Below, piece after piece: positions 1 to 6,768 of a stretch of 19,418 bases of DNA. The position numbers and the translations under genes were made by a program. Source of the DNA: JAAAOZ01 sp964496595 (GTDB taxonomy: Bacteria > Chloroflexota > Anaerolineae > B4-G1 > SLSP01); NCBI GenBank assembly GCA_964496595.1, contig CAZCAI010000093.1, forward strand, positions 1 through 19,418, written 5' to 3'. How positions within the stretch are numbered: the stretch's first letter is position 1; each line of letters begins with the position of its first letter. Under the pieces are notes generated by a model that worked only from the letters and a program-made list of their open reading frames with translations, made no database searches and was not told the DNA's origin.

Positions 1-516
1 AAGGCGGATTGGGTGGTGATCACGAGTTTTAATGAGTGGCTGGAGGGTACGCACATTGAGCCATCGGTCAATTATGGGGATACATATCTCAATCTAACCT
101 CGGAGTTAGCGGCGGCATATCGGAGCGCTGATTTTATACCGACGCCCACCGCGACGCCCATCATCACGCCGACCGCTACGCCCTACATCACGCCCACGGC
201 CACGCCGGTGCTGACGCCGACCGCTACGCCCGTCATCACGCCGACTGCTACACCTTACATCACGCCGACCGTCACACCGGTACCGACAGAGACGCCGATC
301 CATATTTCAACGCCGACCTTCACCCCCACACCCGATTTCCCCCCCACGGCGGTTTTGCCGCCCGCTCCTACGCCGGTCTATGCCACCATCACCCCCACAC
401 CGGGGCACAAACGCCCGATGATACCGGTCGAGGGCACCAATCCTAAAGGGTGCGCGATCCTCCCCGCGCTCTTGCCTCTGGTCGTGGTAGGGATCGCCCA
501 CATCAAGCGGCGATGA
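1..516 (+). CDS. C-terminal part of a secreted GH99-like glycoside hydrolase (5' end outside window)
   Basis: The frame is open from base 1, so the gene starts upstream of the window. The first ~45 residues contain TSFNEWLEGTHIEPS and then YLNLT, the C-terminal signature of GH99-like (endo-alpha-mannosidase/WbsX-type) TIM-barrel domains, where the canonical form is SFNEWHEGTQIEP. The domain is followed by a ~95-residue Pro/Thr linker built from six PTATPxxT units and further P/T-rich sequence. The protein ends in a Cys (in PKGCAI), a short hydrophobic run (LPALLPLVVVGIAHI) and the basic tail KRR. This arrangement suggests an exported enzyme held at the cell surface by its C-terminus and acting on polysaccharide or glycan. 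The GH99-like call rests on about 40 residues; the substrate is unknown. Confidence 0.75.
   Translation, partial: KADWVVITSFNEWLEGTHIEPSVNYGDTYLNLTSELAAAYRSADFIPTPTATPIITPTATPYITPTATPVLTPTATPVITPTATPYITPTVTPVPTETPIHISTPTFTPTPDFPPTAVLPPAPTPVYATITPTPGHKRPMIPVEGTNPKGCAILPALLPLVVVGIAHIKRR
145..288 (+). repeat. Six 24-bp coding repeats (PTATPxxT linker)
   Basis: Six consecutive 24-bp units (145-168, 169-192, 193-216, 217-240, 241-264, 265-288) encode PTATPIIT, PTATPYIT, PTATPVLT, PTATPVIT, PTATPYIT and PTVTPVPT. The units differ mainly at the two residues before the last Thr and at synonymous third positions. It is a surface linker of the kind common in Chloroflexota exported proteins and could vary in length between strains. 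Confidence 0.9.
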
Positions 517-521
517 TATTA

Positions 522-529
522 CATCTGCG
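522..529. repeat. Left target-site duplication CATCTGCG
   Basis: Exact copy of 659-666, directly abutting the left terminal inverted repeat of the MITE-like element. Confidence 0.75.
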
Positions 530-658
530 GTATCCGTTTAGTTTAATGAGCAGCCAAGGTGCAACGCACTTGAATTGAAGGAAGGGCAACACCTGATGTA
601 GTATAAGCCTGGCAATAAGCCCATAAGTGCGTTGCACCTCACAGGACTAAACGGTTAC
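530..658. mobile_element. 129-bp MITE-like element with 13-bp terminal inverted repeats
   Basis: The left end (530-542, GTATCCGTTTAGT) and the reverse complement of the right end (646-658, GTAACCGTTTAGT) match at 12 of 13 positions. The element is flanked by an exact 8-bp direct repeat CATCTGCG (522-529 and 659-666), as expected of a target-site duplication. Inside is a second, perfect 15-bp inverted repeat (557-571 and 625-639), so a transcript could fold into a long stem. There is no coding capacity. The 5'-GTAA end and the 8-bp duplication are characteristic of IS66-family elements, so a non-autonomous IS66-type derivative is the most likely identity (inference). It lies 13 bp past the stop codon of the preceding gene and disrupts no gene. 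Confidence 0.8.
557..639. repeat. Internal 15-bp perfect inverted repeat of the MITE
   Basis: AGGTGCAACGCACTT at 557-571 is the exact reverse complement of 625-639; the arms are separated by 53 bp. It nests inside the terminal repeats, as is common in hairpin-forming MITEs. Confidence 0.85.
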
Positions 659-666
659 CATCTGCG
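659..666. repeat. Right target-site duplication CATCTGCG
   Basis: Exact copy of 522-529, directly abutting the right terminal inverted repeat. Removing one copy plus the element restores a plausible empty site reading ...attacatctgcgttgctgg. Confidence 0.75.
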
Positions 667-675
667 TTGCTGGAT

Positions 676-710
676 GTGAAAAAGCGGCCTAAGTCAGATT
701 TAGGCCGCTT
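676..710 (-). terminator. Rho-independent terminator for the leftward operon
   Basis: An 11-bp perfect stem (682-692 with 700-710, AAGCGGCCTAA and its complement) encloses a 7-nt loop. Read on the minus strand the stem is followed by a T-rich tract (TTTTCAC), whereas the plus-strand 3' side (ctcgcatcg) has no T run. It therefore most likely terminates the minus-strand operon 3398-861 and may slow plus-strand transcription from the glycosidase gene. Confidence 0.7.
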
Positions 711-860
711 CTCGCATCGTGCTTTGTGAAATCCCGGCTAGGCTTAACGCCGCTCTGTACCACAATTTGATCGCGAGCGTGTGGGGGGTATTGCGGGCCT
801 ACTTGGATGGTTCCAGGATTTAAAACTTCTTTTTGGAAGGGTTATCTTGTTGGAGCGACC
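711..860. other. Non-coding gap with no recognisable feature
   Basis: This stretch lies between the terminator hairpin and the 3' end of the PH-domain gene. I see no convincing ORF, RNA gene, promoter or repeat in it. It would be the 3' untranslated part of the leftward operon if the terminator at 682-710 is used. Confidence 0.5.
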
Positions 861-1523
861 TTATCCCCCAAAGATCAGTTCTTCTAACTGTTCGATATCC
901 TCTTGCGCGACATCGGGAAAGCGCAATCCACCCTTGACCTTGGCGCCTCTTTCGTAGAATTCATAACCGCTCATGCTCAACATAACATCACGTGTTCCGG
1001 TGATAGTTTGGAAGAGACCCCAAATCGGATTTTCGGAGAAGTTCGTGTCGAGAACCTGAATTTTTCCTCGCTTCAAGTAAACTGCATCGGCGAACCCTCT
1101 TCGGTCAGGATGCGGTGTGATGAGGATAATGCGCTTGTCGGTCAGGATGAATTCCCATTGATTATAGGTCACCCATCCGTCGATGGCTTTAAAGATCAAG
1201 AAGATGGCGAGGATAAATCCCGCTGTAGCGACCATTTCCCCACCGCTGTGTTGGATAATCGCGGCCAAGCCAAATCCAATCAGTGAGAAGATAAGGATAA
1301 AGATGCCCAATATCCCCATAAACTGAGGCATCCATTTACGATAGGGATGCATATCTATCACCCGCTCCACGGTTTCCCCCTCCAAGTAGTGTGGCTTGGG
1401 GAAGAAGCTCTCGGTTAAGGGGCGAATGAGCCTATCATAAAGTCCAGATAGCCTTTTGGATATGCCCTGAGCGGCAGATGTCTGCCGCTCGTTTTGGGGT
1501 GGGGTGGTCTCTAATTCGCTCAC
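861..1523 (-). CDS. Membrane protein with bacterial PH domain
   Basis: A protein of 220 residues. A polar N-terminus (1-60) is followed by two hydrophobic segments (~67-90 and ~96-114). A bacterial PH-like domain (~115-215) follows, with the family-typical stretch ending FILTDKRIILI. Proteins of this build (bPH_2/YdbS-like) are membrane proteins of largely unknown function. The start is GTG (1523-1521) and overlaps the TGA of the LysM gene in a GTGA junction; no strong ribosome site is seen, so translation is probably coupled. It is the last gene of the envelope operon, and a terminator lies ~150 bp past its stop. The fold call is fairly secure; the role is unknown. Confidence 0.75.
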   Translation of the reverse strand: MSELETTPPQNERQTSAAQGISKRLSGLYDRLIRPLTESFFPKPHYLEGETVERVIDMHPYRKWMPQFMGILGIFILIFSLIGFGLAAIIQHSGGEMVATAGFILAIFLIFKAIDGWVTYNQWEFILTDKRIILITPHPDRRGFADAVYLKRGKIQVLDTNFSENPIWGLFQTITGTRDVMLSMSGYEFYERGAKVKGGLRFPDVAQEDIEQLEELIFGG

Positions 1524-2074
1524 TGGGTTGGGATAACGAGTTCCTGCCCGATCTGGATGTTGTCGTTGCCAAGATTATTGCGCTCTTTGATAACATCTAC
1601 TGAGACGCCATAACGCCGGCTGATGCTATACAAAGTTTCCCCAGATTGGACGACGTGGGTGCCGCCGGTAGCCGATTGCCCAGAAATGGCGCCGCTTTCC
1701 CCGGTTTGAGGGGTGGGTGTGGGTGTGGGGATAATGCCGGTGCCCGGTGATTCCCCAGGTTCCGTTGGCTCTGGCGTGACCTCTGAGACGGTCGAGGGGC
1801 TGCTCATCGCTTCCTCCCAGAGATCGCGTCCTACCTGTTGGAGAACCTGCACGTTTTCGGACTCTCGTGTGTTTTCCACCAGGCGAACCGTCCACCACGG
1901 CAGGAACATCGAGGTGATCCACAAAACGATGAGGAGGGTGAGAATTACCCCCGCGAAATATGAGACCAGCTTCCCAATATTTTGAGAGAGAAGATCCCGT
2001 TTAAAGATCAGCCAAAAGCCCCAGATTACGGCCACGGCTATGAAGAACAGTGTGATTAAAGCGCCAGCATTCAT
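1520..2074 (-). CDS. LysM-domain membrane protein
   Basis: A protein of 184 residues. Two membrane segments (~4-23 and ~38-59) are followed by a polar stretch, a Pro/Thr-rich linker with PTPTPTP (~100-125), and one C-terminal LysM domain (~140-182: THVVQSGETLYSISRRYGV, ending GQELVIPTQ). LysM binds peptidoglycan or other GlcNAc polymers, so the protein probably tethers the membrane to the wall. The ATG at 2074 is chosen because AAAGGAG lies 7 nt upstream (2082-2088); the in-frame TTG further upstream would place that site inside the gene. It lies 46 nt downstream of the transglycosylase-like gene and overlaps the PH gene by 4 nt. Confidence 0.85.
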   Translation of the reverse strand: MNAGALITLFFIAVAVIWGFWLIFKRDLLSQNIGKLVSYFAGVILTLLIVLWITSMFLPWWTVRLVENTRESENVQVLQQVGRDLWEEAMSSPSTVSEVTPEPTEPGESPGTGIIPTPTPTPQTGESGAISGQSATGGTHVVQSGETLYSISRRYGVSVDVIKERNNLGNDNIQIGQELVIPTQ

Positions 2075-2120
2075 GTCGATTCTCCTTTCAACCAATTAAA
2101 AAGTTCTAGTGAGCTTCCAT

Positions 2121-3398
2121 TTATCCGCTGGGGGGGCACATGCCCATCGGAATGAAACTAACTGGATCCACAAACCCGCCTGTGACTTTGTCATAGATGG
2201 TGTAGTGGATACTAGCGGTGTGACGACCGGCCCCACCAATCGCGCCAATCGGCGTCTCCGATGTCACCGTCCCCTCCGCGTGGGTATACGAACGCAGCCC
2301 CGTGATCCAGATGATCCACTCTTCATTTTCGATTTGAACGGCCAGATGTCCGAACTCGTCCGTGTGGCGCTTGAGGTAGCCTGACATCGGCGCCAGGACG
2401 ATGGACGCTTTCGGCGGCGTCAGATCAACGCCGGGAAGTAATCCACAGGTGAGGGGGCTGCTGTGATCCGGCGGCGTCACCAGCGGATTGACTGAAGGCC
2501 GGAGCGTCGGATCGCCATCGTCGTGGGGCGCGATAAAACAATCTTCCACGACCGGATGGCGACACATTCGCTGCCCGCCTGGGGCGATCTTGCGCCCGTT
2601 GACGGAAATATCGGTGGTCCTCGTCCAAGCTCGATCGAGCAATTCCTGGCTTAACATCGTGGGCGCCAGGAAAATGGGTGGCGCCATTGGCGTGCTACGC
2701 TGCGCCAACTGCATTTGAATACTCAAGTGCACCGGCCAGGCTCCCAAAGCGCTCAGTTGATAAGTTCTTCCCTCTACATCGGTCAGGATCATGTTTTGAT
2801 GATCCTCATCGTAGCCGTTCATCACATACGCGGATGCGTCTGGGTCTTGCTGTGTTTTAGGGCCTGCATTGTACCGCAGATAACAACGTTTCAGAACCCT
2901 GGGATTGGTCGTGGTGTAGGTTACTTCCGGGCAATACGATTTAAAGGTGCGCGCGCCTAAAAACAATTGGTATGCAATTTCCCAAGCACTAATCGGGCCG
3001 GGGGGGAAGCAAGGCAATTCGCCGGAGTTGACGGCGGTGTGCAAGCCCATGATACCTTCGCAATTATCTGGATTTTCGGGTTTGAGTCCATTTTCTTTAT
3101 ACCACAAGACCAACGGGACGATGGGTGGAATGTCCTCTTGATAAGCGATGATCTGTGAGACGCTGGCCCACTTTTCAACATGTTGTTGTTGTTCTGATGT
3201 GAGTTGATACCGGCTGCGCCAAATCGCTTGGCTCCCAATGCCGATCGTCAGCGGGAGGCTGATGAACAGGACTGTATCCGTGACACCATACAACAAGGCT
3301 CGCAACAGCACTCGTGCCTGAATTTGAAAGAACGGCACGATGTAAATCTGGAGCCACTCTATCAGCCAACGCGGTAAAAGACTTGTCACCCCTTCCAT
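2121..3398 (-). CDS. Membrane-anchored lytic-transglycosylase-like protein with degenerate M23 domain
   Basis: A protein of 425 residues from ATG 3398. The N-terminus has hydrophobic stretches (~12-23 and ~33-56). Residues ~85-235 resemble an SLT-type lytic transglycosylase: YKENGLKP with candidate catalytic Glu102, then NCEGIMGL and YNAG (176-179). Residues ~315-415 follow the M23/LytM pattern (PGVDL, APMSG, PIGAIGG, then FVDP). Asp325, His373 and His398 occupy expected zinc or catalytic positions, but the first zinc His is Leu321 and the first His of HxH is Ser396, so the peptidase is probably inactive. An upstream in-frame TTG (3446) is possible but lies above a good -10 box. It is the first gene of the envelope operon and likely cuts or binds peptidoglycan outside the membrane. 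Confidence 0.65.
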   Translation of the reverse strand: MEGVTSLLPRWLIEWLQIYIVPFFQIQARVLLRALLYGVTDTVLFISLPLTIGIGSQAIWRSRYQLTSEQQQHVEKWASVSQIIAYQEDIPPIVPLVLWYKENGLKPENPDNCEGIMGLHTAVNSGELPCFPPGPISAWEIAYQLFLGARTFKSYCPEVTYTTTNPRVLKRCYLRYNAGPKTQQDPDASAYVMNGYDEDHQNMILTDVEGRTYQLSALGAWPVHLSIQMQLAQRSTPMAPPIFLAPTMLSQELLDRAWTRTTDISVNGRKIAPGGQRMCRHPVVEDCFIAPHDDGDPTLRPSVNPLVTPPDHSSPLTCGLLPGVDLTPPKASIVLAPMSGYLKRHTDEFGHLAVQIENEEWIIWITGLRSYTHAEGTVTSETPIGAIGGAGRHTASIHYTIYDKVTGGFVDPVSFIPMGMCPPSG

Positions 3399-3408
3399 TC
3401 TAACTATG

Positions 3409-3436
3409 ATTATATCTAATATAATGGTATTTACAA
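3409..3436 (-). promoter_or_regulatory. Promoter of the envelope operon, nearly leaderless
   Basis: On the minus strand, TTGTAA (3436-3431) and a perfect TATAAT (3414-3409) are separated by 16 bp. A start about 7 nt past the -10 box would fall near 3402, only ~4 nt before the ATG at 3398, and no ribosome site fits in between. A leaderless or near-leaderless mRNA is predicted. Confidence 0.55.
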
Positions 3437-3509
3437 ATTTTGGCAATCCGAAGGATCATGTTTCAAACCTTCCTGGATGCTAGCTGTATGCGGGATAGAA
3501 AGCGCGCGC

Positions 3510-3537
3510 TTGCCCATGGGTATCGCTGTGGTATAGT
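3510..3537 (+). promoter_or_regulatory. Candidate aspS promoter
   Basis: TTGCCC (3510-3515) and TATAGT (3532-3537) are 16 bp apart, placing transcription start near 3544 with a leader of about 44 nt. It is divergent from the envelope-operon promoter; the 141 bp between 3447 and 3587 otherwise hold only the ribosome site. Confidence 0.5.
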
Positions 3538-3587
3538 GATGGGGATGTTATTGATTGAGTACCAGGGTTCTAGGGGAAGGAGTTGAC

Positions 3588-5369
3588 ATGCTCAAGAGTC
3601 ATTCGTGTGGAGAGTTACGCGCCGAACACGCGGGCAGGGAAGTGACATTGGCCGGATGGGTAAATCGTCGTCGGGATCACGGCGGTGTGATTTTTATCGC
3701 GCTGCGCGACCGGGATGGGGTGACGCAGGTGATTGCCAGCCCGGATATTGCCTCGGAGGCGCACGCAGCGGCCTCGGAGGTGCGCGGCGAGTACGTGGTG
3801 CAGGTGCGCGGGCGCGTGCGTCTGCGCCCGGAGGATCAGGTCAACCCCGATTGGCCTTCAGGGGAGATCGAGGTGGCGGCCCACGAGGTGAAGATCCTCA
3901 ACACCTCGCAGACGCCGCCCTTCTACATCTATGAACACGAGGACGCGACGACGGACGAGGCGTTGCGCCTGCGCTATCGATACTTGGATCTGCGCCGCGC
4001 GCGGATGCAGCGGAACTTGGCCCTGCGCCACGCGGTCGTGAAATTCATCCGGGATTATCTCAGCGGGTATGGCTTTTTGGAGATCGAAACACCGTATCTC
4101 TTCAAATCGACGCCGGAGGGCGCGCGCGATTACCTGGTGCCTAGCCGCATACATCCGGGCAAATTCTACGCCCTGCCGCAATCTCCGCAGCAGCTCAAGC
4201 AGTTGTTGATGGTGGCCGGCTTCGAGCGCTATTTCCAGATTGCGCGCTGCTTCCGCGACGAGGATCAACGCGGGGATCGCCAGCCGGAGTTCACGCAGTT
4301 GGACCTGGAGATGTCCTTCGTGCATCGCGACGATGTGCTGGACATCATCGAGGATATGATGACGAAGCTGCTCGCCGTCGTTGCCCCGGAGAAGCGCTGT
4401 GTCACGCCATTCCCTCGGCTCTCGTATGCGGAGGCTCTGGCGCGCTTCGGCACGGACAAGCCCGATCTGCGCTTTGGGATGGAGTTGGTCGATATCACCG
4501 AGAGTGTTCGCGAGAGTAAATTCCGCGTCTTCAGCGGCACCGTCGAGTCGGGCGGGGAGGTCAAGGCCATCTGCGCGCCGGGATGCGCGGACTATTCGCG
4601 CCGCGAAATCGATGAACTGACGGAGATCGCCAAGCAGCACGGCGCGAAGGGCCTGGTCACGCTGGCCTATCGCGAGGCCGAGGTGCACGGCCCCACGGTG
4701 AAGTTCCTCTCCGAAGCGGAGCTGGAGGCCATTCGCGAGCAGGCCGGCGCGGACGTAGGCGACCTCGTCTGCATCGTCGCCGCCGAGCCGGAAGTGGTGG
4801 CCGCCTCGCTCTCTGCGCTACGCCTCACGTTCCGGGATCGCCTGGAGTTGGTCGATCCTGACCTGATCGCGTTCGGCTGGGTGCTGGACTTCCCGATGTT
4901 CGAATGGAACGCGGACGAGGAGCGCTGGGAGGCCGCCCATCACCCCTTCACGATGCCGCGCCCGAACACCTACGAGGAGATGATGGCCGATCCGACCGCC
5001 GTCCTCTCCGACGCCTACGACCTCGTCTGCAACGAGTACGAGATCGCCTCCGGTAGCATCCGCGTGCACGATCCCGACATTCAGCGCGATATTTTCCGCG
5101 TGCTGGGCTACTCTGAGGTCGAGACCGAGGCGCGCTTCGGCCACATGATGGAAGCCTTCTCCTATGGCGCCCCGCCGCACGGCGGCATCGCGCCGGGCAT
5201 CGACCGCCTGGTGATGATCCTGGCGGGCGAGCAGAGCATCAGCGATGTCATCGCCTTCCCCAAGACGACGCGCGCGACCGATCTGATGGCGGATGCGCCC
5301 TCGCCCGTGTCGCAGCGCCAGTTGGAGGAGTTGCACCTCCGCCTTGCCGAGGACGTGGAACCGGCGTGA
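3588..5369 (+). CDS. aspS: Aspartyl-tRNA synthetase, bacterial type
   Basis: A protein of 593 residues, the usual length for the bacterial class II enzyme, which charges tRNA with aspartate. An N-terminal OB-fold anticodon-binding domain (~1-105, with GWVNRRRDHGG) is followed by the catalytic core. Motif 2 is FRDEDQRGDRQPEF (from residue 222). A GAD insertion lies around 300-410. Motif 3 is GIAPGIDRLVM (534-544). The start is the ATG preceded by GGGGAAGGAG; an in-frame TTG 33 nt upstream lies before that site and is rejected. His31 is the residue associated with non-discriminating enzymes that also charge tRNA-Asn. It is a single-gene unit bounded by its own promoter and terminator. Confidence 0.97.
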   Translation: MLKSHSCGELRAEHAGREVTLAGWVNRRRDHGGVIFIALRDRDGVTQVIASPDIASEAHAAASEVRGEYVVQVRGRVRLRPEDQVNPDWPSGEIEVAAHEVKILNTSQTPPFYIYEHEDATTDEALRLRYRYLDLRRARMQRNLALRHAVVKFIRDYLSGYGFLEIETPYLFKSTPEGARDYLVPSRIHPGKFYALPQSPQQLKQLLMVAGFERYFQIARCFRDEDQRGDRQPEFTQLDLEMSFVHRDDVLDIIEDMMTKLLAVVAPEKRCVTPFPRLSYAEALARFGTDKPDLRFGMELVDITESVRESKFRVFSGTVESGGEVKAICAPGCADYSRREIDELTEIAKQHGAKGLVTLAYREAEVHGPTVKFLSEAELEAIREQAGADVGDLVCIVAAEPEVVAASLSALRLTFRDRLELVDPDLIAFGWVLDFPMFEWNADEERWEAAHHPFTMPRPNTYEEMMADPTAVLSDAYDLVCNEYEIASGSIRVHDPDIQRDIFRVLGYSEVETEARFGHMMEAFSYGAPPHGGIAPGIDRLVMILAGEQSISDVIAFPKTTRATDLMADAPSPVSQRQLEELHLRLAEDVEPA

Positions 5370-5397
5370 GGTATTGATCCCCAAGAGCATACTACAC

Positions 5398-5433
5398 AAT
5401 GCCGTCCCTTCTCCAGAGGGGACGGCATTTTTA
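5398..5433 (+). terminator. Rho-independent terminator of aspS
   Basis: An 11-bp perfect stem (5398-5408 AATGCCGTCCC with 5419-5429) with a 10-nt loop is followed by a T-rich run (5428-5432, then A). It lies 29 bp past the aspS stop. Confidence 0.92.
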
Positions 5434-5439
5434 TCTTGT

Positions 5440-5468
5440 TTGTAATCTGGTTGGGCTGGCATTATAAT
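5440..5468 (+). promoter_or_regulatory. Promoter for the 5489-11343 gene run
   Basis: TTGTAA (5440-5445) and TATAAT (5463-5468) are 17 bp apart and lie directly after the aspS terminator. The predicted start near 5475 leaves a leader of about 14 nt that contains the ribosome site GGGAGG (5475-5480). The -35 and -10 hexamers match those proposed at 3436-3409. Confidence 0.6.
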
Positions 5469-5488
5469 GATTTTGGGAGGACGATGTT

Positions 5489-5692
5489 ATGGGCTTAGGC
5501 GTGTTGCTTGTGGAATTTGTCTTGGGTTTACTGGTCGAGGCCGGGATGGAGATCGAGCAAGATCCCCAAAAGCGCGATCTCGCGATGCTGATCGCGGGCG
5601 GCATCCTCCTGGTGCTCTCCTTGGGCTGTCTGCTGAGCTGTGCGCTGGTGGCGGGCAGCTTCTTCTTTCTTATGCTTGGCTCTCCCTTTTGA
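5489..5692 (+). CDS. Small two-segment membrane protein, unknown function
   Basis: A protein of 67 residues. The first hydrophobic stretch (~2-18) is followed by a charged loop (EIEQDPQKRD) and a long hydrophobic stretch with two Cys (~32-63). GGGAGG lies 8 nt before the ATG and a consensus promoter precedes it, so it is very probably expressed. I do not recognise a family. It is 49 bp upstream of the Rieske oxygenase gene and probably co-transcribed with it. Confidence 0.65.
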   Translation: MGLGVLLVEFVLGLLVEAGMEIEQDPQKRDLAMLIAGGILLVLSLGCLLSCALVAGSFFFLMLGSPF

Positions 5693-5741
5693 GCGACAAT
5701 CAAATGACGATCAAAATCTTACCCGGAGGCGAGGTGCGACG

Positions 5742-6731
5742 ATGATTCCCAATCAATGGTACGTGGTGATGGATTCGGATCAGATCAAACATAAGCCCGT
5801 CGGCGTGACGCGGATGGGGGAGAAGTTGGTCTTCTGGCGCGATGACGCGGGGCAGGTGAGCTGTCTGCGCGATAAGTGCATTCATCGCGGGGTGGCGTTG
5901 AGCGAGGGCGAGGTCATCCACGGGCGGTTGCAATGTCCCTTCCACGGCTTCGAGTACGATACATCTGGAAAAGTGCAGGTGATCCCCGCCAATGGCCGGC
6001 AAGCGCCGGTGGCGGATCGCTTCCACGTCTTCAGCTATCCCACGCACGAGGCGCACGGCTTCGTCTGGATCTGGTGGGGCGAGGCGCCGCCGGAGACGTT
6101 GGCGCCGCCGCGCTTCTTCGATGATTTAGACGACGAGGCCTTTGTCTACGGCAAGGTCTACGATCCATGGGACGCGCACTACTCCCGCGTCATCGAAAAT
6201 CAGCTCGATGTGGTGCATTTGCCCTTCGTTCATCACAACACCATCGGGCGCGGCGGTCGCACCGTCGTCGATGGCCCCGGCGTCCAGTGGGTGGATGACG
6301 ATCTGTTCTACGTCTACGTCTTCAATCGCGCCGATGATGGCACGCCCCCGCGCAAGCCCGACGAGGTGCCGGTACCGCCGACGGATCGCGAGTTCAAACT
6401 GGAGTTTCTCTTCCCCAACCTGTGGCAGAATCACATCAGCGAGGATGTGCGCGTGATGGCGGCCTTCGTCCCGGTGGACGATGCGCACACTCTGCTCTAC
6501 CTCCGCTTCTACCAGAAATTCCTCCCCGTGCCGATCCTGGGCCAGTTGATTGCTACGTTATCCATGCCCTTCAACCGCATCGTCGCCCACCAGGATCGCC
6601 GCGTCGTCGTGACGCAGACGCCCAAACCCAGCGGCCTGCGGATCGGCGAGCAGCTAATCCAGGGAGATCGCCCCATCCTTGCCTATCGCCGCCGCCGCCA
6701 GGAGTTGATGGACGCGGCGCGTGAGGCGTAA
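5742..6731 (+). CDS. Rieske non-heme iron oxygenase, alpha-subunit-like
   Basis: A protein of 329 residues. The N-terminal Rieske domain has both [2Fe-2S] half-sites: Cys46-x-His48 (CIHRG) and Cys65-x2-His68 (CPFHGF). The catalytic domain has the mononuclear-iron motif with Asp156, His159 and His164 (NQLDVVHLPFVHH). Asp285 (HQDRRVV) is a candidate carboxylate ligand. Such proteins use O2 and electrons from a separate reductase to hydroxylate or demethylate aromatic or tetrapyrrole-like substrates. The spacing recalls the pheophorbide a oxygenase-like branch, but the substrate cannot be told. No reductase or ferredoxin gene is nearby. The ATG has GAGGTG 5 nt upstream and GGAGG a little further; the longer reading frame upstream is rejected because it overlaps the small membrane-protein gene. 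Confidence 0.9.
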   Translation: MIPNQWYVVMDSDQIKHKPVGVTRMGEKLVFWRDDAGQVSCLRDKCIHRGVALSEGEVIHGRLQCPFHGFEYDTSGKVQVIPANGRQAPVADRFHVFSYPTHEAHGFVWIWWGEAPPETLAPPRFFDDLDDEAFVYGKVYDPWDAHYSRVIENQLDVVHLPFVHHNTIGRGGRTVVDGPGVQWVDDDLFYVYVFNRADDGTPPRKPDEVPVPPTDREFKLEFLFPNLWQNHISEDVRVMAAFVPVDDAHTLLYLRFYQKFLPVPILGQLIATLSMPFNRIVAHQDRRVVVTQTPKPSGLRIGEQLIQGDRPILAYRRRRQELMDAAREA

Positions 6732-6768
6732 ATTCACTGATAATTAAGAAGGACAAGGAGGAAAGAAG

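Noticed and set aside
145..288. Regular 24-bp periodicity as a possible CRISPR array
   Set aside because: Units are contiguous, without spacers, and lie in frame inside a protein linker.
106..501. Arg-rich reading frames on the minus strand over the PTATP repeats
   Set aside because: They are antisense shadows of the Pro/Thr linker; composition simply mirrors the repeats and there is no ribosome site.
711..860. Possible small gene or RNA in the gap before the PH-domain gene
   Set aside because: No ORF with a ribosome site and no convincing stem-loop apart from the terminator at 682-710.
3858..4688. Long minus-strand frame (276 codons) inside aspS
   Set aside because: It is antisense to conserved synthetase sequence, a high-GC codon-bias shadow with no promoter or ribosome site.
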